Assembly: GCA_045589695.1 (NCBI GenBank)
Contig: JAZNPP010000046.1
Coordinates: 1-64,000 of the forward strand
Direction: 5' to 3'
Source of the DNA: HGM04593 sp045589695
GTDB lineage: Bacteria; Bacteroidota; Bacteroidia; Bacteroidales; Bacteroidaceae
Length of the DNA: 64,000 nt
Positions 18,820-27,555 of the stretch are shown one piece after another. Under the pieces are notes generated by a model. The model was not told the DNA's origin and ran no database searches. It saw only the letters and a list, made by a program, of their open reading frames with translations. Made by a program: the position numbers and the translations under genes. Within the stretch, counting starts at the first letter, position 1. Each line of letters opens with the position of its first letter.

Positions 18820-18981
18820 TTACTTTTTCTTTCCGTTGTATTCGTCAGAAACTGTAAGCTTCGCACGTCCTTTTGCACGACGGGCAGCCAATACGCGACG
18901 GCCATTCTTTGTAGCCATTCTCTCACGGAAACCGTGCTTGTTCTTTCTCTTTCTGTTAGAGGGTTGGAATGTTCTTTTCAT
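18820..18981 (-). CDS. rpmH: 50S ribosomal protein L34
   Basis: A 53-codon gene on the minus strand beginning MKRTFQPSNRKRKNKHGFRE and ending DEYNGKKK. It is extremely basic and matches L34 throughout, including ATKNGRRVLAARRAKGR. An overlapping shorter plus-strand ORF here is a shadow. It is monocistronic behind a strong promoter. Confidence 0.96.
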   Translation of the reverse strand: MKRTFQPSNRKRKNKHGFRERMATKNGRRVLAARRAKGRAKLTVSDEYNGKKK

Positions 18982-19036
18982 CGTCTTATATATTTATATG
19001 TTTTAGTCAAAAAAATACTTTCCGCTATTCAGCTTG

Positions 19037-19067
19037 CAAAATTACTCTATTTTTTTAAAATGACAAA
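19037..19067 (-). promoter_or_regulatory. Promoter of rpmH
   Basis: TTTG (19064-19067), 19 bases, then TAATTTTG (19037-19044) on the minus strand: an exact consensus Bacteroidetes promoter. The 5' leader to rpmH would be about 50 bases. Confidence 0.8.
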
Positions 19068-19131
19068 GTTTTCCAAAGGTAATTTTAATAAATAAGAATA
19101 AAATCCCTACCGGAACGCTTTCGCCGATGTT

Positions 19132-22059
19132 CTACCGGAACAAAAAACGCATTATGGCACCCATAAGCTTCTTCCTTTTCGCCTCGTCAGCAATAGCTTC
19201 AAAAGGGAAAGAGGTCGAAAGCGTACGATATCTGCCTTGATACGCCACTCCTGCGCTCTTCCTGTTGCCCTTGAAGACAAACGCCACAAAAGCGTCGTCA
19301 AGGGGAACGAGCACGTCGGTACTCGGCACGGCATAGCAAGCCTCGTTAGGAGTACGCACGAAAGGCAGCTCTAACCCGGAGCCGGCAATCATATTTTCGT
19401 CACATTCAGTAACAGAGCCGCCATAATCGAAACGCAGGACATTGCGTATGAAACGCTTATCGTTGCCGTTCTTCAGCATGTCGCTCGCCAAGTGGGCGCC
19501 GCTCACGAATAAGCGGCCTCCGTTATCGCAGTACTCCTTTATTTTAGCCTGCAATTCATCAGGGAAGGTTTTGTACGGCATGCCGTAATTGAACAGTCCT
19601 GCGCCGCCCTGTTTTTCCACGCCAAGAATAATATCGACGGCGTCGTAGGAATTCATATCAACATCGCCGGAGATAACCGCGTCGCTGCCGCACGAAACGA
19701 ACGTTATGCCGTTCGCCGCCAACGCCTTTCCGTGAATATAAGGGTAGTTGAAAGCATTTCCCGCTATTCGTTTCCCTTCAAATTCCGAGCCGCTCAGCCC
19801 CAAGCCGTTCTCATAGCCGATATTCTCACGCAAAAGGTCGAGCTGGTTTCCGCAATATTCCGCAGTGGAGATATAGGGCACGCCAGGGTCCACTTCCATA
19901 TCGAAACCGGCTTTTTTGTCGGTCACGACCGCATGCGGGGCTCCCATTCTATGAAAACCGTTTACAACAAGCACCTTTTTGGGGGAGTCGGAAGAGAGAA
20001 AAAGCGACAGTTCCTCGGAGGGCATGCTGCAACCGCCATCGTTCAACGCTACAACCTTGAAAGTATAAAGCCTGTTCTTGGACACCGGGAGCGTAAAATG
20101 CGGTTTCTTGACAACTATACCATCGTCGTACCCGCCATTCTCCGTTTTAATATACACAATGTATTTCTTTGCTTTTGCCGTGGGTTCATGAAGGTCTTCC
20201 ACCGGAGCCCACTTCAACACCGCCTCTTTACCGTCGGGCGACAGCTCAACACAAAAATTTTTTACAGGAAGCGGCTGTACGACATAATCCTTTCCATGCA
20301 CATACGATATATGCTTCAGCAACGATTTATACACCGAACGAGCCAGGATAAACTTGAAATTCGGGTCGAAGCCGCAAAGCAGATCGGCGAAATTCTGGTG
20401 CGAAAGCGATTCGAATATTACAGATGTGACATTCGGTATACGTGATTCGCTGTAGCTGCGGTCAATGATGCCCCGTACAGGCCATTCAAAACCAAGACTG
20501 TTCCGAATGTCATCCTGCAGATTATTCAACGCGAACGATACGAAATCACGGGATATATAACGTGAATGGCCCGTTTCGAGGGTGTCGCCGTTGAATTCGG
20601 TGGTAACGACTCCGACGGAGCCTACAAGAGAGTCGCCGCGGGAGAAACCTGCGTCGGAATGAAAACCGAGAGAGAGTTCCAAAGGCACATTAAGCCCTAC
20701 AGTGTCGGGATTGTATACCGAACCGCCGGAAAGATAGTTCAACGCATTGGAACGGCTGTTTATGTCGTCACGGTAATCATTCTCGCCCTCATAGGCCGAA
20801 TAGACCTCAAGCGGGAAACCGCTTGTCTGCAGATTGTAACGGGCACCCTCAAGATAACGAGGCATACCGCTTGTCACCGGACACTCCTTACCCCTTGCCA
20901 CATTGCCTGTTCCGCCGCCGAAGCGTACGGCATCGGCGCTTACGACACCCTCGCTGTCGCTTGCCGTAGTCAAGAAGACGCCCTGCGTCTTGCTGCGTCC
21001 TTCGTTAAAGCGATGCGTTCCGAGATAGACCCATGTGCCGCCACCCATTCTCTGATTGACCTCATATACAGTCATGCCGCCGGCATGCATGACTGTATAG
21101 CGTGCGTCAGAAACGGAGTTCTCGTGAGTTCTGTACGCTACATACACCGCATACTCGCCGTCCGAGGGAATCATAGGCAGCCAAGAGACTGTCGATTCGG
21201 AACGGCTTCCGACAGGAGTGGCGTCAGCCAAGCGCGCCGTACCCATAATAAACGGATTGTCGCCGTCTATGTAAATATCTTTCGAAGCGGCGTAACCGAC
21301 AGTATCCTTGGACCAGCCATTACGTTTGCCTCCACGCTCGATATAACGTGACCCCGTGCCACGTATGTCGTTATCGACAATCACGCAGTTCGGCTGCGGG
21401 TCACGCTCGCGAGGGGTATACACGAGCGCCCCGGCATTTTCAAGCATTGGCACAAGAAACGGCAAGACAACAGATTGAGTGAACAGGTCTTCGACAGTAC
21501 AGAAGAGCGACGGACGCTGCCATTTCCACACACTGTCGTCACCGCTGTAATACCTGCCGTGACTACTCCCGACCGCCAAGTGCCTGCCTTCGAGTCCGTG
21601 AGACGGCACATAAGGACGTGAGACGTTCTTTACCCAAGGGGTGCCCTCATATTCAACGTCATGAAGCAGACGTTCTTTCGCTATATTCTTTTTGCGGCAA
21701 ATATTGGGAACGCAATCCTCAATGGACTTGCCGTTATAACAAACCTCAAGCTTGTATTTACGCAATGGCGACGGAAGGAGAGCGCGTATGTCTTGATATA
21801 TCGTATCGACTGTTTCCTGCGTGAACGGCTGGCCGTAGAAAGCCTCGTTGCAAAATATTCTGACGGTTTTGGACTTTTTATTGACCACAACATTATTGCG
21901 GCGTTTGTCAAGCCCGGCAAACTTCGTGACACACCTGTCCGAGGCATATTCATTGAAATACCTTGCTATCGAATGAGCAACGGCCCTATCGACTTTTTGA
22001 GCCGACAGGACCGAAATACACATAAGAAACGCCGCGAAGAGCGTCAGCCGCTTTGACAT
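19132..22059 (-). CDS. Secreted N-acetylmuramoyl-L-alanine amidase-like protein with golvesin-like insert and fibronectin III domain
   Basis: A 975-residue exported protein (signal peptide to about residue 20). I read an Amidase_3-type fold split by an insertion. Candidate zinc and catalytic residues are His167 (SSHGRY), Glu190 (TVED), His468 (LGFHSDAG) and Glu550 (VIFESLSHQN). Between them, about 225-385, lies a golvesin C-terminal-like beta domain (TVSWLPMIPSDGEYAVYVAY to SADAVRFGGG) of the kind also annotated in xanthan-lyase-like proteins. A fibronectin III domain follows (about 610-700), then a C-terminal region of about 270 residues with a flavodoxin or glutaminase-like pattern (VLVVNGFHR...VDIILGVEK...FVSGAHLASD). 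It probably acts on cell-wall peptide bonds. It is cotranscribed with the small upstream gene (7-base gap). Confidence 0.7.
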   Translation of the reverse strand: MSKRLTLFAAFLMCISVLSAQKVDRAVAHSIARYFNEYASDRCVTKFAGLDKRRNNVVVNKKSKTVRIFCNEAFYGQPFTQETVDTIYQDIRALLPSPLRKYKLEVCYNGKSIEDCVPNICRKKNIAKERLLHDVEYEGTPWVKNVSRPYVPSHGLEGRHLAVGSSHGRYYSGDDSVWKWQRPSLFCTVEDLFTQSVVLPFLVPMLENAGALVYTPRERDPQPNCVIVDNDIRGTGSRYIERGGKRNGWSKDTVGYAASKDIYIDGDNPFIMGTARLADATPVGSRSESTVSWLPMIPSDGEYAVYVAYRTHENSVSDARYTVMHAGGMTVYEVNQRMGGGTWVYLGTHRFNEGRSKTQGVFLTTASDSEGVVSADAVRFGGGTGNVARGKECPVTSGMPRYLEGARYNLQTSGFPLEVYSAYEGENDYRDDINSRSNALNYLSGGSVYNPDTVGLNVPLELSLGFHSDAGFSRGDSLVGSVGVVTTEFNGDTLETGHSRYISRDFVSFALNNLQDDIRNSLGFEWPVRGIIDRSYSESRIPNVTSVIFESLSHQNFADLLCGFDPNFKFILARSVYKSLLKHISYVHGKDYVVQPLPVKNFCVELSPDGKEAVLKWAPVEDLHEPTAKAKKYIVYIKTENGGYDDGIVVKKPHFTLPVSKNRLYTFKVVALNDGGCSMPSEELSLFLSSDSPKKVLVVNGFHRMGAPHAVVTDKKAGFDMEVDPGVPYISTAEYCGNQLDLLRENIGYENGLGLSGSEFEGKRIAGNAFNYPYIHGKALAANGITFVSCGSDAVISGDVDMNSYDAVDIILGVEKQGGAGLFNYGMPYKTFPDELQAKIKEYCDNGGRLFVSGAHLASDMLKNGNDKRFIRNVLRFDYGGSVTECDENMIAGSGLELPFVRTPNEACYAVPSTDVLVPLDDAFVAFVFKGNRKSAGVAYQGRYRTLSTSFPFEAIADEAKRKKLMGAIMRFLFR

Positions 22060-22066
22060 AAAGCGA

Positions 22067-22342
22067 TTACGCCTTTGCGAGTGTCAATATCTCATCATGC
22101 AGAGCCTTTGCGTCGGCATTGAACGAGTCGCAAAGAGCATTGAAATATTTCTTGGCAGGCATACCCGGCTCAACATGGTTTATACGAGCCAGATACTCGC
22201 TATTAAGACCGAATATTCTGTTGAAAAGAGATACCCATTCCTCGGTATTGCCGACTGCGTCATAAGATGCGAAGAATGCCTCTGTAGCCAACTCATCAAC
22301 AACAAACGCAATAACTTTCTTCAGATTTTTTCTACTTGCCAT
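22067..22342 (-). CDS. Conserved small Bacteroidales protein, unknown function
   Basis: A 91-residue, all-helical, soluble protein starting MASRKNLKKVIAFVVDELAT, with no signal peptide or known motif. Its form (a basic Lys-rich N-terminus, then four amphipathic helices) resembles small proteins found widely in Bacteroidales, but I cannot name a function. It lies directly upstream of the amidase-like gene on the same strand. Confidence 0.6.
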   Translation of the reverse strand: MASRKNLKKVIAFVVDELATEAFFASYDAVGNTEEWVSLFNRIFGLNSEYLARINHVEPGMPAKKYFNALCDSFNADAKALHDEILTLAKA

Positions 22343-22373
22343 AATTAAGAAAACGTTTAGTGAATTACATTTG

Positions 22374-22404
22374 TAAAGATAGACATTCCCGATAAAAAAA
22401 ACAA
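22374..22404 (-). promoter_or_regulatory. Promoter of the 91-residue protein and amidase-like gene
   Basis: A TTG box (22402-22404), 20 bases, then TATCTTTA (22374-22381) on the minus strand, 31 bases upstream of the start codon. Confidence 0.55.
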
Positions 22405-22531
22405 CTCAAAATGAATAAAAGAGATTATTTTATTATATAATGAATAAAAAACGGGAAAGCACTTTCAAATCTCACTAAAAAAAGCGAAATTTGCAAAAAG
22501 GATATTTATTCAATCACATATTTTAATAAAA

Positions 22532-24178
22532 ATGAAAATCAGCGCATTGCAGAAAGCAAGGGCTGCATACCAGCCCAAACTGCCCCAGGCTCTTACAGGG
22601 ACAGTGAAACTTTGTGAGGGTGCTGCAACTGAATCAGTAGCAGACCAGGAGGCTATCAAAGCCATGTTCCCTAACACATACGGTCTTCCTATCGTAACAT
22701 TCGAGAAGGGCGGCGAAGCTAAAGAGTTCCCCGCAATCAATGTCGGCGTAATTCTTTCAGGCGGCCAGGCTCCCGGCGGCCACAACGTGATTGCAGGCCT
22801 CTTCGATGGCGTTAAGAAGCTTAACCCCAACAGCCGTCTTTACGGATTCCTCATGGGCCCCGGCGGTCTTGTAGACCATAAATATATGGAGATCACCCCT
22901 GAGATTATGGACGAGTACCGCAACACCGGCGGTTTCGACATCATCGGTTCAGGCCGTACAAAGCTTGAGAAGACTGAGCAGTTCGACAAGGGACTTGAGA
23001 TTATCAAGCAGCTCGACATCAAGGCTCTCGTAATCATCGGCGGCGACGATTCTAACACCAACGCTTGCGTGTTGGCCGAATATTATGCAGCGAAGAACAC
23101 CGGCGTACAGGTTATCGGCTGTCCTAAGACTATCGACGGCGACTTGAAAAACGCGTACATCGAGACCTCATTCGGCTTTGACACCGCATGCAAGGTATAT
23201 TCAGAGGTTATCGGCAACATCCAGCGCGACTGTAATTCAGCACGCAAATACTGGCATTTCATCAAGCTCATGGGACGTTCGGCTTCTCATATCGCTCTTG
23301 AGTGCGCTCTGCAGACACAGCCTAACTACTGCATCATCTCCGAGGAGGTTGAACAGAAGGCGCTGTCGCTCGACAACATCGTTACATCTATCGCAGAGGC
23401 TGTCGCATCACGCGCGGCTGACGGCAACAACTTCGGAACAGTGCTTATCCCCGAGGGTTTGATTGAGTTCATTCCTGCCATGAAGGCCCTTATCGCCGAG
23501 CTCAACGACCTGTTGGCTGTCAAGGGCGAGGAATATGCGGCTGTAGCTCCCGCCGAGCAGCGTCAGTACATCATCGACCAGCTTTCTAAAGACAACGCAG
23601 AGGTTTACGCAAGCCTCCCCGCAGGCGTAGCGCGCCAGCTCACGATGGACCGTGACCCGCACGGCAACGTACAGGTATCGCTCATCGAGACAGAGAAATT
23701 GTTGTCTGAGATGGTTGCAGGCAAGCTCGCTGCATGGAAGGCAGAAGGCAAGTATGTAGGCAAATTCAACCCTCAGCACCATTTCTTCGGTTACGAAGGA
23801 CGTTGCGCAGCTCCTTCGAACTACGACGCCGACTACTGCTATGCTCTCGGCTACAACGCATCACAGCTTATCGCAGCCGGCAAGACAGGCTATATGTCTT
23901 CAGTACGCAACACTACTGCTCCTGCTGCAGAGTGGGTTGCAGGCGGTATTCCTATAACAATGATGATGAACATGGAACGTCGTCACGGCGAGATGAAGCC
24001 TGTTATCCAAAAGGCTCTTGTAGATCTCAATGGCGCGCCTTTCAAGACATTCGCGGCCAACAGAGAGCTGTGGGCGAAGGAGACATGCTATGTTTACCCG
24101 GGCCCGATACAGTATTTTGGTCCGACAGAGGTTTGTGACCAGACAACCAAGACTCTTGCTCTTGAGCAGCAGAAGTAA
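22532..24178 (+). CDS. pfp: Diphosphate-fructose-6-phosphate 1-phosphotransferase (PPi-dependent phosphofructokinase)
   Basis: A 548-residue long-form phosphofructokinase. The nucleotide-site signature is GGDDSNTNA (170-178): Asp where ATP enzymes have Gly marks pyrophosphate use. The substrate loop PKTIDGDLKN (198-207) carries the Lys typical of PPi enzymes, followed by MGRSASHIALE (247-257). It phosphorylates fructose-6-phosphate reversibly with PPi, giving reversible control at this glycolytic step. A weak promoter-like GAAATTTG is at 22486-22493. The GH25 gene starts 10 bases downstream and is probably cotranscribed. Confidence 0.92.
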   Translation: MKISALQKARAAYQPKLPQALTGTVKLCEGAATESVADQEAIKAMFPNTYGLPIVTFEKGGEAKEFPAINVGVILSGGQAPGGHNVIAGLFDGVKKLNPNSRLYGFLMGPGGLVDHKYMEITPEIMDEYRNTGGFDIIGSGRTKLEKTEQFDKGLEIIKQLDIKALVIIGGDDSNTNACVLAEYYAAKNTGVQVIGCPKTIDGDLKNAYIETSFGFDTACKVYSEVIGNIQRDCNSARKYWHFIKLMGRSASHIALECALQTQPNYCIISEEVEQKALSLDNIVTSIAEAVASRAADGNNFGTVLIPEGLIEFIPAMKALIAELNDLLAVKGEEYAAVAPAEQRQYIIDQLSKDNAEVYASLPAGVARQLTMDRDPHGNVQVSLIETEKLLSEMVAGKLAAWKAEGKYVGKFNPQHHFFGYEGRCAAPSNYDADYCYALGYNASQLIAAGKTGYMSSVRNTTAPAAEWVAGGIPITMMMNMERRHGEMKPVIQKALVDLNGAPFKTFAANRELWAKETCYVYPGPIQYFGPTEVCDQTTKTLALEQQK

Positions 24179-24188
24179 TTGATTCTTG

Positions 24189-25046
24189 ATGGCGAAAACC
24201 ACTAAGAAAACTGCAAAAAGAACCACAAAGACCGGCGGACGGAAGAACACTTCTGCCCGCCGGTCATCATCACGCAGAAAGAGACGTGAGATGCCGAATT
24301 GGCAATATGTCGCGATTGCGGCTATAGCCTCGTCGGTCATAATGTTTTTTGCCTACCACCTTGTATTCAAACACACCTTGTTCCGCTTTACGCCATGCTA
24401 CGGAATAAAGGCATACGGCACCTGTATCCCAAAAGGACATTCGGTATACGGAATAGACATATCACACCATCAGGGTGATATTAATTGGGAGAAATTCCAG
24501 AAAGAGAACCCGAAAGATACACCGGTAAGTTTTGTCTACATGAAAGCGAGCGAGGGAAGCGACCACAAAGACACACGCTTCGACAAATATTGGGGAAAAG
24601 CCAAAGAGCATGGTTTCATGAGGGGAGCGTACCACTACTTCAGCCCCTACTCTACCGGGCTTGAACAGGCAAACATGTTCATCAAAACCGTAAAGCTGGA
24701 AAAGGGAGACCTGCCTCCGATGATCGATGTCGAGGAGAAACCTGCCGACAAGGCTCAGTTCATGCAGGAACTGAAAATTTTCATCGCTAAAGTTGAGGAA
24801 CACTACGGCATGAAGCCGATAATATATTCAAGCAAGAAATACAAGAAGCGTTACCTCAACGACAGATATTTCGACCGCTACCCTACATGGATAGCTCATT
24901 ACTATGTAGACAGCCTTGAGATTGACCGTAACTGGACATTATGGCAATGTTCCGACAGAGGCCGCATTCCCGGCATCGGCAGGAACGTGGACATAAACAT
25001 TTTCAACGGAGAAATTGAGAAGCTGAACAAATTCAGAAAGAAATAG
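24189..25046 (+). CDS. Membrane-anchored GH25 lysozyme with basic cytoplasmic tail
   Basis: A 285-residue protein. The first 34 residues are very rich in Lys, Arg, Thr and Ser (MAKTTKKTAKRTTKTGGRKN onward). A single transmembrane helix follows (about 37-59), and a GH25 muramidase domain with YGIDISHHQGDINW, SFVYMKASEG, GAYHYFSP, the catalytic DVEE motif, and a C-terminal DINIFNG. GH25 enzymes cleave the MurNAc-GlcNAc bond of peptidoglycan. I start at the ATG 24189 rather than the TTG just before it. Topology implies the enzyme faces the periplasm, anchored in the inner membrane. Confidence 0.85.
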   Translation: MAKTTKKTAKRTTKTGGRKNTSARRSSSRRKRREMPNWQYVAIAAIASSVIMFFAYHLVFKHTLFRFTPCYGIKAYGTCIPKGHSVYGIDISHHQGDINWEKFQKENPKDTPVSFVYMKASEGSDHKDTRFDKYWGKAKEHGFMRGAYHYFSPYSTGLEQANMFIKTVKLEKGDLPPMIDVEEKPADKAQFMQELKIFIAKVEEHYGMKPIIYSSKKYKKRYLNDRYFDRYPTWIAHYYVDSLEIDRNWTLWQCSDRGRIPGIGRNVDINIFNGEIEKLNKFRKK

Positions 25047-25065
25047 ACAGAACGCCATCCATCGA

Positions 25066-26145
25066 CTATTCGCCCAGGTATCCTGCGCTGGCGGCCGAAT
25101 AACGTCGCCATGCCTCTACCATCGCAAGAAAATCTTCGGGCAATTCGGAATCGAAGAACATCATTTCTCCCGAAACAGGGTGAACGAAGCCTAAAGTCTT
25201 GGCATGCAGCGCCTGTCTTGGACAAAGCTTGAAACAGTTACGTACGAATTGGCTGTACTTGCTGAAGTTCGTACCCTTCAATATCTCGTCACCGCCATAT
25301 ACATCGTCATTGAATAGTATGTGACCGATATGCTTCATATGCACTCTTATCTGGTGCGTACGCCCGGTCTCGAGATTGCACTCCACCAACGACACATAGC
25401 TCAAGCGCTCAAGCACCCTGTAATGCGTTACCGCATGCTTTCCCACAGAGTCATTGCCCGATACGCACATCTGCAGTCTGTTACGAGGATTGCGGGTAAT
25501 ATTTCCTACAACAGTACCCGTATCGTCTTTTACGTTGCCCCAAACGACAGCGTTGTATGTTCTCTTTGTTGTCTTGTTGAAAAACTGCATTCCGAGATGC
25601 GCTTTGGCGAATGCCGTTTTCGCGACGACAAGCAGACCCGACGTATTCTTGTCGATACGATGCACAAGCCCCACCTGGGGGTCGTTCGGGTCAAAGTCGG
25701 GATTATCCTTCAGATGCCATGCGACCGCATTTATGAGAGTTCCGTGAGTATTGCCGCAACCGGGATGCACCACAAGGCCCGCCGGTTTATTGACCACCAT
25801 GAGATATTCGTCCTCATATACTACGTCGAGCGGAATATCCTCGGGAACAATGCTGTTGTCATACGCAGGAGTATCGTAAGTGATGACAATTTCGTCGCAA
25901 GGCTTCACCTTATAGTTGCTCTTGACAACCTTGCCGTTTACGGATATAGCCCCCGCATCGGCAGCCTGCTGTATCTTGTTGCGGGAGGTATTCGCAAGAT
26001 GATCGATAAGGAATTTGTCGATGCGTATCGGTGACTGCCCTTTGTCGGCGGTTATACGTACCTCACGGAAGAGCGACTCTTCCATTTCAAGCCCGTCATC
26101 ATTCACGAAGCCGTCGAACTCCTCGATATCGTTCAAGCCGTTCAT
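25066..26145 (-). CDS. rluD: RluA-family 23S rRNA pseudouridine synthase (RluD type)
   Basis: A 359-residue enzyme with an N-terminal S4 RNA-binding domain (RIDKFLIDHLANTSRNKIQQ, about residues 41-60). The RluA catalytic domain holds the Asp in VHRIDKNTSGLLVVAKT and the GRTHQIRVHMKHIGH motif. RluD modifies helix 69 of 23S rRNA; whether this is RluD or a near relative cannot be settled by eye. It is downstream of the PASTA gene with a 3-base gap, an arrangement often seen in Bacteroidetes. Confidence 0.87.
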   Translation of the reverse strand: MNGLNDIEEFDGFVNDDGLEMEESLFREVRITADKGQSPIRIDKFLIDHLANTSRNKIQQAADAGAISVNGKVVKSNYKVKPCDEIVITYDTPAYDNSIVPEDIPLDVVYEDEYLMVVNKPAGLVVHPGCGNTHGTLINAVAWHLKDNPDFDPNDPQVGLVHRIDKNTSGLLVVAKTAFAKAHLGMQFFNKTTKRTYNAVVWGNVKDDTGTVVGNITRNPRNRLQMCVSGNDSVGKHAVTHYRVLERLSYVSLVECNLETGRTHQIRVHMKHIGHILFNDDVYGGDEILKGTNFSKYSQFVRNCFKLCPRQALHAKTLGFVHPVSGEMMFFDSELPEDFLAMVEAWRRYSAASAGYLGE

Positions 26146-26148
26146 GCG

Positions 26149-26736
26149 TTATTCAAAATAGCCTTCATCGACAACCGAACCCTTCTGCAAAGGATTGCCG
26201 TTGCCAACCACAATTATCACCGACGCCCCGCGCGCCACATTCTCGCCGTTGAAGAGTTCCTTGCCGTCGTTCAGTACAGCATAAACCCAGTCTTTCTCCC
26301 CGTCCTGAGTTATAATTCCCGATACAGCAAAACCCGAAGCCTTCAGACGGGCTTCCGCCTCACGCAATGAGCAGTTGTCGATGACGCTCGGCAGAGTCAC
26401 GAGCGGCTTGCTTAGAGAACTCATTACAAGCATTATCTTGCGTCCCTCTTTCACCCTTGCGTTTGCTACAGGACGCTGTTCGACAATTTCGTTCTCAAGA
26501 GCGCCTTTCTTATATTTATAATCGACAATTTCAAGGTCAAGATTATGCTTGCGGAGCAGTTCTTTCGCATCGTCGAGCTGCATGCCGCAGACGTCGGGCA
26601 CCCTGTATGATTCGCCATGATTAGTGTAGCTGTTGAGCCAAGCCAGCACAATCAAAGGTATTACGACCGCGACTGCCGCCATTGCCAAAAGATTGAGCAG
26701 CAGAAGCTTTATACCGTTCTTCTTATTCTTTTTCAC
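26149..26736 (-). CDS. PASTA domain membrane protein
   Basis: A 195-residue protein with a basic N-terminus and one membrane helix (about residues 10-32), followed by two PASTA domains (about 43-107 and 112-178) showing VPDVCGMQLDDAKELLRKHN and TLPSVIDNCSLREAEARLKA. PASTA domains bind peptidoglycan or beta-lactam-like ligands in Gram-positive kinases. Here there is no kinase domain, and the role in Bacteroidetes is not established. It is cotranscribed with rluD; the Ddl gene often found beside this pair is absent here. Confidence 0.85.
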   Translation of the reverse strand: MKKNKKNGIKLLLLNLLAMAAVAVVIPLIVLAWLNSYTNHGESYRVPDVCGMQLDDAKELLRKHNLDLEIVDYKYKKGALENEIVEQRPVANARVKEGRKIMLVMSSLSKPLVTLPSVIDNCSLREAEARLKASGFAVSGIITQDGEKDWVYAVLNDGKELFNGENVARGASVIIVVGNGNPLQKGSVVDEGYFE

Positions 26737-26769
26737 GGAACTTATCCTTTTGACGTTGATAAAACATTA

Positions 26770-26801
26770 CAAAATTAATACAAGTTGCGTGTATAAACAA
26801 A
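26770..26801 (-). promoter_or_regulatory. Promoter of PASTA-rluD
   Basis: TTTTG (26798-26802 region), 20 bases, then TAATTTTG (26770-26777) on the minus strand. A second TAATTTTG overlaps the -33 box at 26798-26805, so a second start site is possible. Confidence 0.6.
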
Positions 26802-26904
26802 ATTAAGGCCTGTTTTTTGGAAGCGGCGGCGAAGCGAGCAGCCCGGAAGGACACATTTAACAGCTTGTAACAAATTCAACAATAAATTGTGGACGGATTT
26901 ACTA

Positions 26905-26934
26905 TTGAAATGTTTTTATTTTATATTATCTTCG
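26905..26934 (+). promoter_or_regulatory. Promoter of the DUF4468-porin operon
   Basis: A TTG box (26905-26907), exactly 19 bases, then TATCTTCG (26927-26934), 33 bases before the DUF4468 start codon. Confidence 0.7.
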
Positions 26935-26967
26935 CAGAATAATTTATAAATAAATTATAATTCGGTT

Positions 26968-27555
26968 ATGAAAAGATTTTCGATACTTCTTATTCTACTG
27001 CTTGCCGTTGCGGCCTCACAGGCACAATTGTTTAAAAAAGCTGACAGCGCCGTACAGGAACAATACGCGGCAGGAGCTGTTCCGGTTATCAACGGCAAGG
27101 TCACTTTCGAAGAAATTATACCTGCCGAGGGTTACAGCGCCGCAGAGGTATGCGAGATTGTCAATACTTGGATAAAAGAACGCTATGTAGAGCCTACTGT
27201 AATTTCAAGAAAGCATTTCGACAGCGGCGTACCCGGCACTACAGTCATCAAGGGCGAGGAGTACATTGTTTTCAAAAACAGTTTTTTCGTTCTGAGCAGA
27301 GCAAGGATATACTATTTCCTCACATTGACAGCAAATGACGGCAGCTGCACATTCAACATGTCACGCATAACCTATTGGTATGACGACGAGGACGACAAAG
27401 GCGGTATAAAGATGAAGGCTGAAGAGTGGATTACCGATGATAATGCATTCAACAAGAAAGGCAAGATGAAGAAGTTCGAGGGCAAGTTCCGAAGCAAGAC
27501 CATCGACCTGAAAAACATTTTAGTAAGCGAACTTACCGAAAGGCTCAATAAATAA
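26968..27555 (+). CDS. DUF4468 secreted protein
   Basis: A 195-residue protein with a signal peptide (MKRFSILLILLLAVAASQAQ). The mature part begins with a predicted VPVINGKVTFEEII strand, then AEVCEIVNTWIKERY, and later SRARIYYFLTLTANDGSC and CTFNMSRITYWYDDE, the pattern of DUF4468 (TBP-like fold), known mainly from Bacteroidetes. It ends in TAATG: its stop codon overlaps the start of the porin gene by one base, implying translational coupling. Confidence 0.78.
   Translation: MKRFSILLILLLAVAASQAQLFKKADSAVQEQYAAGAVPVINGKVTFEEIIPAEGYSAAEVCEIVNTWIKERYVEPTVISRKHFDSGVPGTTVIKGEEYIVFKNSFFVLSRARIYYFLTLTANDGSCTFNMSRITYWYDDEDDKGGIKMKAEEWITDDNAFNKKGKMKKFEGKFRSKTIDLKNILVSELTERLNK

Noticed and set aside
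26818..26850. GC-rich patch in the intergenic gap before DUF4468
   Set aside because: No inverted repeat, motif or frame; read as ordinary spacer.
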